Positions 27,690 to 37,052 are shown, numbered from the stretch's first letter. The stretch: 64,000 nt of DNA from Oceanicaulis alexandrii DSM 11625 (GCF_000420265.1 NZ_ATUP01000001.1:1736001-1800000), one strand, 5' to 3'. The notes: generated by a model not told the origin, from the letters alone. Made by a program: numbers and translations.

Positions 27690-28670
27690 CTAGGTCTGAC
27701 AGCCTTTATAAGATCGCCACCAGGCCACGTAACGCTGCAACCCTTCGGTGAGCATCACCTTGGGTTTATAGCCGATCTTGGCGTTTAGCCGGCTGATGTC
27801 AGCATAGGTGGCCGTCACATCGCCCGGCTGCATGGGGCGCATGATTTTCTTCGCTTCCATCCCCAGAGCGTCTTCCAGAGAGGCGATCATATCCATCAGG
27901 CCAACGGGCTGACTGTCGCCAATATTGTAAATCTCGTGAGCGCCCCGGTCGGGCGGCGCATCCAGCACGCCGATCACACCGTCAATGATATCATCAATAT
28001 AGGTGAAGTCGCGGGCCATCTGGCCCTGGCCATAAACCTCGATCGGTTCGCCGCGGGCGATCATCTCGGCGAATTTGTAATAGGCCATGTCCGGCCGGCC
28101 CCACGGACCGTAGACGGTGAAAAACCGCAATCCTGTTTGCGGAAAGCCGTAGAGATGGGCGTAGCTCTGGCTGATCAGCTCGCACGAGCGTTTGGTGGCG
28201 GCGTATAGGGAAACCGGTGAGACGGTAGGATCGCTTTCCTTGAAGCCTTCGCCCGTAAGGGGGCGGTCGCCATAGACCGAGCTGGATGAGGCGTACACCA
28301 GATGCTCGACCGCGTTATGACGTGCCGCCTCCAGCACAGACAGGTGCCCGGCAAGGTTTGAGCGCTCATAGGCGAAGGGATTTTCGATGGAGTAGCGGAC
28401 TCCAGCCTGAGCGGCCAGATGCACGATCCGTTTCGCGCCGGAGCGCGCCACAAGCGCATTGAGCGCTTCATGGTCGGCGATATCGGCGCGGACCAGCTCA
28501 AAACCCGTGTGCGCGCACAGCCGGGCGGCGCGCGCCTCTTTCAGGTCCGGGTCGTAATAGGCGTTAAATCCGTCAATGCCGATAACGGTTTCACCACGCG
28601 CCAGCAAACGCTCCGCTGTATGCATGCCGATGAAACCGGCGGCGCCGGTGACGATCACAGGCGAGGTCAT
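27690..28670 (-). CDS. NAD-dependent epimerase, UDP-glucuronate 4-epimerase type
   Basis: 326 residues from the ATG at 28670. Rossmann motif VTGAAGFIGMHTAERLL, then SSSVYGD, catalytic YAATK, and the family stretch TVYGPWGRPDMAYYKFAEMI typical of LpsL/CapI-like UDP-glucuronate epimerases that make UDP-galacturonate for surface polysaccharide. No glycosyltransferases are adjacent. A fixed substrate is inferred only from the motif set; related UDP-sugar epimerases cannot be excluded. Confidence 0.85.
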   Translation of the reverse strand: MTSPVIVTGAAGFIGMHTAERLLARGETVIGIDGFNAYYDPDLKEARAARLCAHTGFELVRADIADHEALNALVARSGAKRIVHLAAQAGVRYSIENPFAYERSNLAGHLSVLEAARHNAVEHLVYASSSSVYGDRPLTGEGFKESDPTVSPVSLYAATKRSCELISQSYAHLYGFPQTGLRFFTVYGPWGRPDMAYYKFAEMIARGEPIEVYGQGQMARDFTYIDDIIDGVIGVLDAPPDRGAHEIYNIGDSQPVGLMDMIASLEDALGMEAKKIMRPMQPGDVTATYADISRLNAKIGYKPKVMLTEGLQRYVAWWRSYKGCQT

Positions 28671-28883
28671 GCCTGCAGTCTCCCTCCCCGTCGCGGGACG
28701 CCTAGGGCGCGCGAACGGTGTTATGTACTTCATCGTCTGCGGCGCAATGAAGATCGGACGGCCAAGGCTGTCAGGTCACGCAGAGATGATCAGCCGCCAG
28801 AAAAGACGACTGATTCCTGCCGCGACCATGCCCCAAGCCGCCCCAAGCGTCCATATCCCGGTCGCTGTGAGGGCATAAGGCGC

Positions 28884-29699
28884 CTAGACACCCTCGCCGG
28901 CGAAGGCTTTTTCGACCACGAAATCGCCCGGTTTGGCGTTCGACCCCTCCTCAAAGCCGCGGGCTTCGAGCATGGCTTTCAGCTCGCCCAGCATCGCCAT
29001 GGAGCCGCAGATCATCACCCGGTCGGTTTCGGGGTTAAGGGCGGGACGGTCGATCATCTCAAAGAGCGCGCCGGTCTCGATCAAGGTGGTTATGCGGCCC
29101 TGTCGTGGCCCGTCCTCGCGGGTGACGCTGTCAAAATAGACAAGGCGGCCAGCTGCGGCCTCCCCCACTAAAGGATCGGTCTTCAGCGCTTCCACAAGAC
29201 CGCGCGAATAAGTCAGCTCCGGGCTGGTGCGGCAGGTATGGGTGAAAACCACCTCGTCAAACTGCTCATAGACGCTCGGCTCGCGGATCAGGCTTGCGAA
29301 CGGCGCAGCCCCGGTGCCGGTCGACAGCATGTACAGGCGCTTGCCAGGCTTGAGCGCATCGGTGACCAGCGTGCCGGTGGGCTTGCGACCGACCAGCACC
29401 CGGTCGCCGGGCCGGATATGGCGCAGGCGCGAGGTCAGGGCGCCGTTCTCCACCTTGATGGAGTAAAACTCCAAAGTGTCGTCCCAGCTCGGGCTCGCCA
29501 CGGAATAGGCGCGCAGAACAGGTTTCTTTTCGCCTTCCAGACCAATCATCAGAAACTCGCCCGGCCGAAACCTCAGGGTCGAAGGCCGCGCCGTGCGAAA
29601 GCGGAACAGGTCATCGGTGAAATGCTCCACCTCAGTGACCTTGCAAGCGAAGAATGCGCCTTGGTCGATCACGTCCGCGTCTTGGGCGACATCAAGCAT
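28884..29699 (-). CDS. fpr: Ferredoxin--NADP+ reductase
   Basis: 271 residues. FAD-binding RAYSVASPSWDDTLEFYSIK and the NADP-binding LYMLSTGTGAAPFASLIREP, with a late VMICGSMAMLGELKAML, identify the bacterial Fpr type. It is the last gene of the sulfur operon, 11 bases after cysK. The likely job is to supply electrons through ferredoxin to the sulfite reductase encoded upstream (inference from position), since no CysJ flavoprotein is present. Confidence 0.93.
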   Translation of the reverse strand: MLDVAQDADVIDQGAFFACKVTEVEHFTDDLFRFRTARPSTLRFRPGEFLMIGLEGEKKPVLRAYSVASPSWDDTLEFYSIKVENGALTSRLRHIRPGDRVLVGRKPTGTLVTDALKPGKRLYMLSTGTGAAPFASLIREPSVYEQFDEVVFTHTCRTSPELTYSRGLVEALKTDPLVGEAAAGRLVYFDSVTREDGPRQGRITTLIETGALFEMIDRPALNPETDRVMICGSMAMLGELKAMLEARGFEEGSNAKPGDFVVEKAFAGEGV

Positions 29700-29710
29700 A
29701 TCGGTCTCCT

Positions 29711-30718
29711 TCAGGCGCTCAGGCCCGCAGCAGCGTCCGGTTCCGTCCAGGGCGGAACTGGCAGCCCGCGGGCGCGCAGGAATTCAGGATTGAAGAGTTT
29801 GCCGGCGTAGCGGGCGCCGGAATCACACAAGAGGGTGACAATGGTCTTGCCCGGTCCAAGGTCTTTCGCGAGGGAGATCGCGCCCGCGATATTCACCCCG
29901 GCGGACCCGCCCAGCGACAAGCCCTCGGTCTGAATGAGATCAAACAGGATCGGCAGGAAGTCAGCATCCTCGATGCGATAGGCGTGATCGACCTCAAGGC
30001 CTTCCAGTTGGCCGGTGATCCGGCCCACGCCGATGCCTTCGGTGATCGAGCCGCCCTGTGATTTGAGTTCGCCTTGGGTGAACCACGAATAGAGCGCGCC
30101 GCCTGCGGGATCGGCGAGACCGATCTTGACGGCGGGTTTGGCGGCTCGCAGGGCGGAGGCGATCCCGGCCAGTGATCCGCCAGTCCCGGCGGCGCAAATG
30201 AAACCGTCGACCTGGCCGTCTGTCTGTTCAAGGATTTCGCGGCCGGTGGTGGCGGCATGGAAGGCCTTGTTGGCGGGATTATCAAACTGGTTCGCCCAGA
30301 CAGCGTTGGGCAGGCTGTCAGCGATCCGTCGCGAGGCGTGGACGAAATGGTGTTCGCTGGAATAGGGCGCAGGATCGACTTCGATAATCTGCGCGCCAGC
30401 TGCGATGAGGGCTTCGCGCTTGCCGGCGCTTTGCCCGCGCGGCATTACGATCAGCGCCTTGTATCCGAGCGCGCCCGCGACCAGCGCCAAGCCGATGCCG
30501 GTGTTGCCTGCCGTGCCCTCGACGATGACGCCGCCGGGCGTGAGCGATCCGTCCGCCTCCGCCGCGCAGATCAGCCCAAGCGCCGTGCGATCCTTCACCG
30601 AGCCTCCGGGATTGAGAAACTCGGCCTTGCCGAAAATTTCACAGCCCGTGGCGTCTGACGCAGCCTTCAGGCGGATCAGCGGCGTGTCGCCGATCAGCTC
30701 CACAATCGGTGCGGTCAT
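29711..30718 (-). CDS. cysK: Cysteine synthase-like PLP enzyme
   Basis: 335 residues. PLP lysine in NPGGSVKDRTALG, substrate loop GTAGNTGIGLA, phosphate loop AAGTGGSLAG. It makes cysteine from O-acetylserine and sulfide, the step after the sulfite reductase encoded in the same operon. About 15-20 residues longer than typical CysK, with an insert near FDNPANKAFHAATTGREI that is also seen in cystathionine beta-synthase-like members, so a CBS-type activity is possible. Position favours cysteine synthase. Confidence 0.87.
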   Translation of the reverse strand: MTAPIVELIGDTPLIRLKAASDATGCEIFGKAEFLNPGGSVKDRTALGLICAAEADGSLTPGGVIVEGTAGNTGIGLALVAGALGYKALIVMPRGQSAGKREALIAAGAQIIEVDPAPYSSEHHFVHASRRIADSLPNAVWANQFDNPANKAFHAATTGREILEQTDGQVDGFICAAGTGGSLAGIASALRAAKPAVKIGLADPAGGALYSWFTQGELKSQGGSITEGIGVGRITGQLEGLEVDHAYRIEDADFLPILFDLIQTEGLSLGGSAGVNIAGAISLAKDLGPGKTIVTLLCDSGARYAGKLFNPEFLRARGLPVPPWTEPDAAAGLSA

Positions 30719-30743
30719 GTCATGCCCTCTTTGATCAGCCGCC

Positions 30744-31844
30744 TCAGATCAGGCGGACGGCGCCGGCGCGTTTGGCGCGCGCGGCGCGAACCGGATCAAA
30801 GATGCCGCACTCTTCGCGGTCCTGACCAGCCCAGCGGCCATCTCGAGAGCCGGGCGCGTCAGAGGGCGCGGTGCAGGGCCAGCACCCGATCGACGCGTAG
30901 CCGTCTTCCGTCAACGGGTGCCGGGGCAGGTCCAGCGCCTTGTAGCGCGCCGAGACCTCTTCTGGGTTCAGGAAGGAGAAAGGGTTGATCTTCACCCGCT
31001 CACCATCAAATTCCACGGCCGGAATGTCGCCGCGCTGACCGCCATGATAGCGCTTTCGGCCCGTAATCAGGGCGTCATACGGGTCGAGCGCGCGGCCGAG
31101 CGGGCGGACCTTGCGCAGATCACAGCAGGCCTGCCCGTCCCGGTCATACAGCGTCTCGTCAGGGTCCTGGGCGCGGACCTCGTCTTTCTCAGGGCTCAAC
31201 ACCTGAAGGTTGGACAGGCCCAGATGGTCGACCAGATGGTCGCGATACCGCAGCGTCTGGGGAAAATGCAGGCCGGTGTCGAGAAACAGGATCGGCGTGT
31301 CAGAGGCGATCTTGGCCACCAGCGCCAGCCCCAGCGCGGCCTCTGCGCCGAAGGAGGACAGCATGGCCATGCGTCCGCCATAGACCTCGGCGGCGCGCGT
31401 GAGAATGGTTTCAGGCGAGGCGCCGTCCAGCTCCGCCGCCAGCGCTTCGGCGGTCGCCTTGCGCGCCGCCAGCGCCCGAATGTGCAGGGCGGTCGGGCGC
31501 GCCGTCACAGCGCCGGGATCAGGCTGGTAGATATAGGGCGCGCCGCCCGTATTACGGTTGCGGGCGGGGCCTTCGGGACGTTCGATATCCACCGCGTCAA
31601 ACCCCATCCGCAACAAATCGTCGACCTGATCAGGCAGCACAGGGCCGACTGCGCGCAGTTCGCCCTCAAACCCTGAGCGTCGCAGCAGCGCGGCGAGCGA
31701 GAAGCCGCGCCCATCCTTGAAGCTCGGGAAGCGGATCACGACGCGGTGCACGCCGTGAATTGCGGTTTGGGCCTCTGAGAACGCCGTGTCGCCCGCCAGC
31801 TCGACAGAGTGCGGTTCGACCCGGGCGAGAGCATCACGCGCCAT
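30744..31844 (-). CDS. cysH: DUF934 domain fused to assimilatory APS/PAPS reductase
   Basis: 366 residues from the ATG at 31844, overlapping cysI by 11 bases. Residues about 1-115 are a DUF934 domain (FPSFKDGRGFSLAALLRRSG, GFDAVDIERPEG), normally a separate protein encoded next to cysI. The rest is the CysH domain: SSFGAEAALGLALVAKI, FLDTGLHFPQT, the Cys pair QACCDLRK and IGCWPC. That CC...CxxC set binds a 4Fe-4S cluster and points to adenylyl-sulfate rather than PAPS as substrate. The C-terminal catalytic motif reads REECGIF, where ECGLH is usual. No cysC or cysDN is in the window. Confidence 0.9.
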   Translation of the reverse strand: MARDALARVEPHSVELAGDTAFSEAQTAIHGVHRVVIRFPSFKDGRGFSLAALLRRSGFEGELRAVGPVLPDQVDDLLRMGFDAVDIERPEGPARNRNTGGAPYIYQPDPGAVTARPTALHIRALAARKATAEALAAELDGASPETILTRAAEVYGGRMAMLSSFGAEAALGLALVAKIASDTPILFLDTGLHFPQTLRYRDHLVDHLGLSNLQVLSPEKDEVRAQDPDETLYDRDGQACCDLRKVRPLGRALDPYDALITGRKRYHGGQRGDIPAVEFDGERVKINPFSFLNPEEVSARYKALDLPRHPLTEDGYASIGCWPCTAPSDAPGSRDGRWAGQDREECGIFDPVRAARAKRAGAVRLI

Positions 31845-33465
31845 AGACGGCCTCCTTGAAGGGTTCTGTTCCCAGACGGTTGAGGGTCTGGATGAAGGTT
31901 TCCTGGGGTAGAGCGTGCTCGGCATAGACGCGCACGCAGGCGATGACGGCGGTGACGGCGTCATCCGCCGATAGGCCGGGGCCAAGGATCTTGCCGATAG
32001 CGGCGGCGCCGTCCCCGACGCCCCCCAGGGTGAGCTGGTAAACCTCCACCCCCGCCTTATCGACGCCCAGAAGGCCGATATTGGCCACGTGGTGATGGCC
32101 GCAGGCATTGATGCAGCCTGAAATCTTGATCGTCAGGTCGCCGGTGGCGTCATCCAGTCCCGCCTGGTGCAGCCCGGTCGAAATGGCTTGCGCGATGGGG
32201 ATGGAGCGGGCGTTGGCGAGATTGCAGTAATCAAGTCCCGGGCAGGCGACGATGTCGCTGGCGCGTCCGGCGTTCGGCGTGGCGAGTCCGGCCTCATCCA
32301 GCAGCGCGAACAGCGTGCCCAGCGCCGCCTTGTCCACATGGGGCAGAACCAGATTCTGCTCCTTGCTGACCCGGATTTCGCTCAGGGCGAACCGGTCGGC
32401 GATGTCGGCGATCAAATCCATCTGATCCGCGCTGGCGTCACCGGGCGTTTCACCGGGCGCTTTGAGCGGGATCACCACGACGGCGCGGTTTTTAACCTTG
32501 TGCGGCTTCACATTCACCGCGCGCCAGCGGGCGAAGGCGGAGCCTGTGGGGATGTTCGTCAGCGCTTCACCCGGCGCCGGCGGGGCGAAATAACCGCTGA
32601 CGCGCTCGATTTCTTCAACGGGCAAAGTCAGGGCGCGGCCCCGGCTCGCGGCGTACTCGGCTTCGACAGCGTCGCGGAAGGCGTCCGGCCCCATGGCGTC
32701 CACAAGGATCTTGATGCGCGCCTTGTAGAGATTGTCCCGGCGGCCCTCGAGATTATAGACGCGCAGGATCGAGGTCAGATAGGCGAGCAGTTCGCGTTGG
32801 GGCAGGAAATCACGGATGATTTTCGCCACCACAGGCGTACGTCCCTGACCACCGCCCACATGCACCTCAAACCCGATCTCGCCGGCGTCGTTCTGCACCA
32901 GGCGCAAGCCGATATCGTGCACGCCGATGGCGGCGCGGTCCTCAGGGGAGCCCGTGACCGCGATCTTGAACTTGCGCGGCAGCCAGGTGAATTCGGGGTG
33001 CGTGGTGGACCATTGCCGGATCAGCTCGCACCAGGGGCGCGGATCGGCGATTTCGTCCGCCGCAGCGCCCGCGAACGGGTCGGTCGTGGTGTTGCGGATG
33101 GTGTTGCCCGAGGTCTGGATGGCGTGCATCTGCACTCCGGCCAGATGGTCGAGCACGTCTGGAATATCCACCAGCGCCGGCCAGTTATACTGGATGTTCT
33201 GGCGTGTGGTGAAATGGCCGTAACCGCGATCATACGTACGCGCCACATAGGCGAGCGAACGCAATTGCTCTGACGACAGAACGCCATAGGGGATGGCGAC
33301 CCGCAGCATATAGGCGTGCAGCTGCAGATAGACGCCGTTCATCAGCCGCAGCGGTTTGAACTCGTCCTCGCTCAGGGCGCCAGACAAGCGCGCATGCACC
33401 TGTTCGCGAAACTCCGCCGTGCGCGCATCGAGCACCGCCCGGTCGATCTCGTCATACTTATACAT
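31834..33465 (-). CDS. cysI: Sulfite reductase hemoprotein subunit
   Basis: 543 residues from the ATG at 33465. Siroheme/4Fe-4S ligands lie in CPGLDYCNLANARS and SGCINACGHHHVANIG, and the sulfite-binding Arg/Lys region in YARTYDRGYGHFTTRQNIQY. The enzyme reduces sulfite to sulfide with six electrons. With cysG upstream (siroheme) and fpr downstream (electrons), a ferredoxin-linked enzyme is more likely than the CysJI flavoprotein complex. It overlaps DUF2849 by 8 bases and cysH by 11. Confidence 0.94.
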   Translation of the reverse strand: MYKYDEIDRAVLDARTAEFREQVHARLSGALSEDEFKPLRLMNGVYLQLHAYMLRVAIPYGVLSSEQLRSLAYVARTYDRGYGHFTTRQNIQYNWPALVDIPDVLDHLAGVQMHAIQTSGNTIRNTTTDPFAGAAADEIADPRPWCELIRQWSTTHPEFTWLPRKFKIAVTGSPEDRAAIGVHDIGLRLVQNDAGEIGFEVHVGGGQGRTPVVAKIIRDFLPQRELLAYLTSILRVYNLEGRRDNLYKARIKILVDAMGPDAFRDAVEAEYAASRGRALTLPVEEIERVSGYFAPPAPGEALTNIPTGSAFARWRAVNVKPHKVKNRAVVVIPLKAPGETPGDASADQMDLIADIADRFALSEIRVSKEQNLVLPHVDKAALGTLFALLDEAGLATPNAGRASDIVACPGLDYCNLANARSIPIAQAISTGLHQAGLDDATGDLTIKISGCINACGHHHVANIGLLGVDKAGVEVYQLTLGGVGDGAAAIGKILGPGLSADDAVTAVIACVRVYAEHALPQETFIQTLNRLGTEPFKEAVYGA

Positions 33466-33748
33466 GCGTGGCGCCCCGCTTGGTCGAACCGGCGCTGGGA
33501 CCGGACAGGCGGATGGTCTCGCGTACATGCTTGCGGCCCGCCGGGCTGAACGCTTCGACGTCCGCACCGATCTCGATGGCGTAAGGGCCGACCACGAGCA
33601 GGATGTCGCGCAGGGCGACGTTAAGCGCTGTTTCGGTCTGGTCGTTGTTCAGGCGGATGGCTTCATCGGCGTTTTCAGTCCAGCTGTGATCGGCGGCTAG
33701 ATAGACGACGCGACCGTCGGTGAGGCGGTTTGCTGTGATGGTTTTCAT
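33458..33748 (-). CDS. DUF2849 protein
   Basis: 96 residues: ITANRLTDGRVVYLAADHSW, then VGPYAIEIGADVEAFSPAGR and HVRETIRLSGPS. This small family sits between cysG and cysI in many alphaproteobacteria and is assumed to help sulfite reduction; its action is not known. It overlaps cysG by four bases and cysI by eight, so translation of the three is coupled. Confidence 0.88.
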   Translation of the reverse strand: MKTITANRLTDGRVVYLAADHSWTENADEAIRLNNDQTETALNVALRDILLVVGPYAIEIGADVEAFSPAGRKHVRETIRLSGPSAGSTKRGATHV

Positions 33749-35145
33749 GCAGCGTGCTCCAGAGCTTGAAGGCTGAGGCTTGCGAGATGACCTGGCGCGC
33801 GCGCCACCACCTCGCCGATCACGAGGACTGCAGGACCGCTGAGCTTTTCAGACGAAATCGTGTGCGCCAGCGCGTCGAGCGTGGTGAAGACCCGCCGCTC
33901 GGTGCTCAGGCTGGCGTTCTCTATGATCCCCACAGGCGTCGCGGGTGAGCGTCCGGCTTCAACCAGACGACGCGACAGGGTCGCGGCCACGGCCACGCCC
34001 ATATAGACCACAAGGGTGTGGGTTGAGGCGGCGAGCGCGGCGTAATCAAGGTCCGGCCCGCCCAGCTTCGGACGTCCCGTCACAAAGGTCACCGCCTGGG
34101 CGGCGTCACGATGGGTCAGCGGGATCTGGGCCTGGGCGCCCGCGGCCAGCGCCGCGGAGATGCCGGGCGTCACATGGGCTTCAATGCCTGCGGCGCGTAC
34201 GGCTTCGACTTCCTCGCCGCCGCGCCCGAATATGAAGCTGTCTCCGCCTTTCAGCCGCACCACACGGCGGCCGAGCTTGGCCTGCTCGATCAGGATTTCG
34301 CAAATCCGCTCCTGCGGCACCGGGTGGTCGCCCTGGCGCTTGCCCACATCAATGCGATGGGCGTCGCGGCGCGCGCGGTCAATGATTTCAGGCGAGACCA
34401 GCCGGTCATGCACGATCACGTCCGCGTCCCGGATCAGACGCGCGGCTTTCACCGTCAGAAGTTCAGGATCGCCCGGCCCGGCGCCGACCAGATGCACCAC
34501 GCCTTTGGGGGTGGGGGCGTCATCTTTCAGGGCGTCCAGAAGCGCATGGCGCACGCCGTCTTCATCGCCGGCGTCGGCCAGCTGTGCGGCGGGGCCGCGC
34601 AGGGCGCGCTCCCAGTATTTACGGCGAGCGTCGACACTGGGAAACGCATCCATGACACGACTGCGCAGCCCTTTGGCGGTTTGCGCGAGCAAACCTACGC
34701 CCGGAGCGATCACGCTTTCCAGCGCACTGCGAAGATCACGCACAAGGACAGGGCCGGCGCCGCCAGAGGACAGGGCGATGGTGATCGCGCCACGATCAAT
34801 CAGGGCGGGGGTGTAGAAATCGCACAGCGGCAGATTGTCGACTACATTAACCAGCGCCCCGGCCTTGCGGGCTTTGTTGGCGAGTTTCACCGCGCGCTTC
34901 TCATCCTCGATCCCGATGAAGACGAGACGCGCGCCCTTGAACACATCATGGGGTCGAGCCCGGGTGTCGATGCGGGTGTTGGGGTTCAGATCAGTGGGCA
35001 AGACCGGAGAAACGCCGAGCGTGCACCAGATCAGCTCACAGGGCGCGGTCCGAAACAAACGCAGCTTGTTCAGCGCGGGTTCGCCGGAACCCAGCACCAC
35101 CACACGGGCGCCGGAGAGAGGGATGGCGGGCAGGAACTGGTCCAT
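33745..35145 (-). CDS. cysG: Siroheme synthase
   Basis: 466 residues with the full CysG layout: an N-terminal precorrin-2 dehydrogenase/ferrochelatase (VVLGSGEPALNKLRLF, about 1-200), then uroporphyrinogen-III methyltransferase (VHLVGAGPGDPELLTVKAAR, VVRLKGGDSFIFGRGGEE, HVTPGISAALA). It turns uroporphyrinogen III into siroheme, the cofactor of the neighbouring CysI. First gene of the sulfur operon; it diverges from the LysR-type regulator with 107 bases between. Confidence 0.95.
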   Translation of the reverse strand: MDQFLPAIPLSGARVVVLGSGEPALNKLRLFRTAPCELIWCTLGVSPVLPTDLNPNTRIDTRARPHDVFKGARLVFIGIEDEKRAVKLANKARKAGALVNVVDNLPLCDFYTPALIDRGAITIALSSGGAGPVLVRDLRSALESVIAPGVGLLAQTAKGLRSRVMDAFPSVDARRKYWERALRGPAAQLADAGDEDGVRHALLDALKDDAPTPKGVVHLVGAGPGDPELLTVKAARLIRDADVIVHDRLVSPEIIDRARRDAHRIDVGKRQGDHPVPQERICEILIEQAKLGRRVVRLKGGDSFIFGRGGEEVEAVRAAGIEAHVTPGISAALAAGAQAQIPLTHRDAAQAVTFVTGRPKLGGPDLDYAALAASTHTLVVYMGVAVAATLSRRLVEAGRSPATPVGIIENASLSTERRVFTTLDALAHTISSEKLSGPAVLVIGEVVARAPGHLASLSLQALEHAA

Positions 35146-35226
35146 AGACGGAGGCCTCTTATAAATCGGCCTCGACCTTCGCCGTCACGAGAACTTTTTA
35201 CAAATCAGTATTTTTGCGTCATATAG

Positions 35227-35239
35227 AAAGAAATTCTTT
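35227..35239. promoter_or_regulatory. Palindrome in the cysG/lysR intergenic region
   Basis: AAAGAA-A-TTCTTT, 13 bases with dyad symmetry, 14 bases before the LysR start and about 80 from cysG. Placement suits an LTTR autoregulatory or activator site, but the usual T-N11-A core is not clear. Confidence 0.35.
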
Positions 35240-35252
35240 TCAATGGTGATGT

Positions 35253-36119
35253 GTGGCCGGTCTCGCTCCTCTCAACGCTCTGCGCGCTTTTGAAGCCGCC
35301 GCCCGCCAGGGCGGGTTTGTCGGCGCGGCGGAGGAACTCAATGTCACGCCCGCCGCCGTGGGCCAGCAGGTGCGCCAGCTGGAAGCGTTGATTGGCGCGC
35401 CCTTGTTTGAGCGCGAAGGCCGCAAGCTCATCCTGACCGAGCGCGGGGCGGCGGCGCTGGAGCCGTTACGGCGCGGGTTCGAGCTGATGGGCGAGGCGAG
35501 CGCCGCCTTGCGGGTGGCTCAGGCGGCGCCGACCCTCACGCTGGCGGCGGATCACGACATCATGACCGCCTGGCTCGGCCGGGATTTGTCAGGCGTCGAC
35601 GTCGCGATCCGCCTGGTCCCGGTCGGGGAGGAGGCTGACCTGACCCTGAAGCGTTCCAGTCTTGCGACCGTACCCGCAGAGGCGGAGCGGGTGATGGAGG
35701 AGGTCCTGACCCCTTTGGCGCGGCCGGGTCTTGTGCCGTCCGAGGCCGGGCTAGACGTGCTTGAGAGGTTGCCGCTGATTGAGGATAGCCGCAGCGGGTT
35801 GAGCTGGGCGGACTGGCTCAGCGCGCGGGGCGGATATGGGCTTGAGGCGCAAGCGCGCTTGAAAGTCAGCGAGTCTCTCGCCGCTCTGGCTTTGGCGGAG
35901 CAGGGCGCCGGGATCGTTCTGGGGCGCAAGCCGCTCGCTTATGACGCCATACGCGCCGGGCGGCTGGCGCCGGTATTCGCCAATGGCGACCAGCCCAGCG
36001 ATCAGGCCTATTTCCTTCACTATGCCGCCGGACGATCACCGTCCGCTGTCGCCACACGCATCGCCCAGCACCTCAAGGCGTGCGCCGCGGCGCGTCAGGA
36101 TCTTGCAGGCGAGCTGTGA
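35253..36119 (+). CDS. LysR-family transcriptional regulator
   Basis: 288 residues from a GTG at 35253, forced by an in-frame stop six bases upstream. The N-terminal winged helix is LNALRAFEAAARQGGFVGAA and LNVTPAAVGQQVRQLEALIG, nearest to the GcvA-like group, followed by an effector domain. Divergent from the sulfur operon, so it probably controls that operon in response to a sulfur or serine signal (inference). Ends at the stop of the convergent BtuF-like gene. Confidence 0.92.
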   Translation: MAGLAPLNALRAFEAAARQGGFVGAAEELNVTPAAVGQQVRQLEALIGAPLFEREGRKLILTERGAAALEPLRRGFELMGEASAALRVAQAAPTLTLAADHDIMTAWLGRDLSGVDVAIRLVPVGEEADLTLKRSSLATVPAEAERVMEEVLTPLARPGLVPSEAGLDVLERLPLIEDSRSGLSWADWLSARGGYGLEAQARLKVSESLAALALAEQGAGIVLGRKPLAYDAIRAGRLAPVFANGDQPSDQAYFLHYAAGRSPSAVATRIAQHLKACAAARQDLAGEL

Positions 36120-37052
36120 TCAGCGTGCCAGAGCGGAGAGCGGGCGGACGGGTCCCATCTCCGACTCGATATCGGGTGCAGGGTGAACGTCAGGCCACAG
36201 CCAATGGGCCAGAGCTTCCAGACTGTCGACAATGCCCGGGCTGGAGCGGCTGAACAGGCGATTGCCGTCAAACACAGTGAGCTGGCAGCCCTGAGCCTCC
36301 AGCTGACGCAGGGCGGCGATGGCGTCTGGATCGCCCGCAATGTCCTCTAGCGTACGCGCGGCGGGAAAACCGCAGGGCGCGATCACCAGCCGCTCAGGTT
36401 TGAGGGCGAGAACATCCGTCCAGCTGGTTGTCCTACTGGGACGACCGGCGGTGTCGCCGACATCCTCGCCGCCCGCGAGCGTGATCAGCTCATGCATCCA
36501 GTGGCCGCCTATGAAGGGCGGGCTGGTCCAGTCCAGAAGCACGGTCCGCGGCTGCGGGCCGGGCAGCGCCTGCGTACGCTTGGCGACGGAGTCGATCCTG
36601 GCCTGAAGGCTGGCGCGGAGCGCTGCAGCGCGGTCGCTGACACTGGCGGCGTCTCCGATCAGGCTGATGGTCTCAAGGATGTCGCCGAGCGAAAAAGGCT
36701 CCAGATTGATGAGCGTGGGCTGAGGGTCGAGACCGCTCAGGACAGCGCTGACCTCGGCGCCGGAAACCGCGCAGACATCACACAGGGCCTGACTGATCAC
36801 CAGATCAGGTTTGAGCGCGGCCAGGGCCTGCGCATCCAGGGCATAGATTGCGTCCTGACCTGCGAGCTTTGCGCGCACGGCGTCGTCGATCTCACGCGCG
36901 GTCTGCGCCTCAAACAATGCGCTGGTCAGGGCCGGCAGGGTTCGGACTTGAGGCGGCCAGTCACAGCAATGGGAGACCGCGACCAGATTATCGGTTAGGC
37001 CCAGGGCGGCGACGATCTCGGTCGAGCTGGCGAGCAGGGAAGCGATGCGCAT
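36120..37052 (-). CDS. BtuF-like periplasmic-binding-fold protein without signal peptide
   Basis: 310 residues of the PF01497 fold (RIASLLASSTEIVAALGLTD, LKPDLVISQALCDVCAVSGA, LALKPERLVIAPCGFPAART). Typical BtuF proteins carry a signal for export, but this one begins directly with the fold, so it should stay in the cytoplasm. No BtuC/BtuD partners lie nearby. Related cytoplasmic proteins are annotated as cobalamin-binding; a corrinoid or heme ligand is unproven here. The CDVC pair is notable. Confidence 0.8.
   Translation of the reverse strand: MRIASLLASSTEIVAALGLTDNLVAVSHCCDWPPQVRTLPALTSALFEAQTAREIDDAVRAKLAGQDAIYALDAQALAALKPDLVISQALCDVCAVSGAEVSAVLSGLDPQPTLINLEPFSLGDILETISLIGDAASVSDRAAALRASLQARIDSVAKRTQALPGPQPRTVLLDWTSPPFIGGHWMHELITLAGGEDVGDTAGRPSRTTSWTDVLALKPERLVIAPCGFPAARTLEDIAGDPDAIAALRQLEAQGCQLTVFDGNRLFSRSSPGIVDSLEALAHWLWPDVHPAPDIESEMGPVRPLSALAR

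Noticed and set aside
28762-28883. Hydrophobic frame continuing after the fpr stop
   Set aside because: It has no start codon of its own, lies in frame behind a TAG, and read-through is unsupported.
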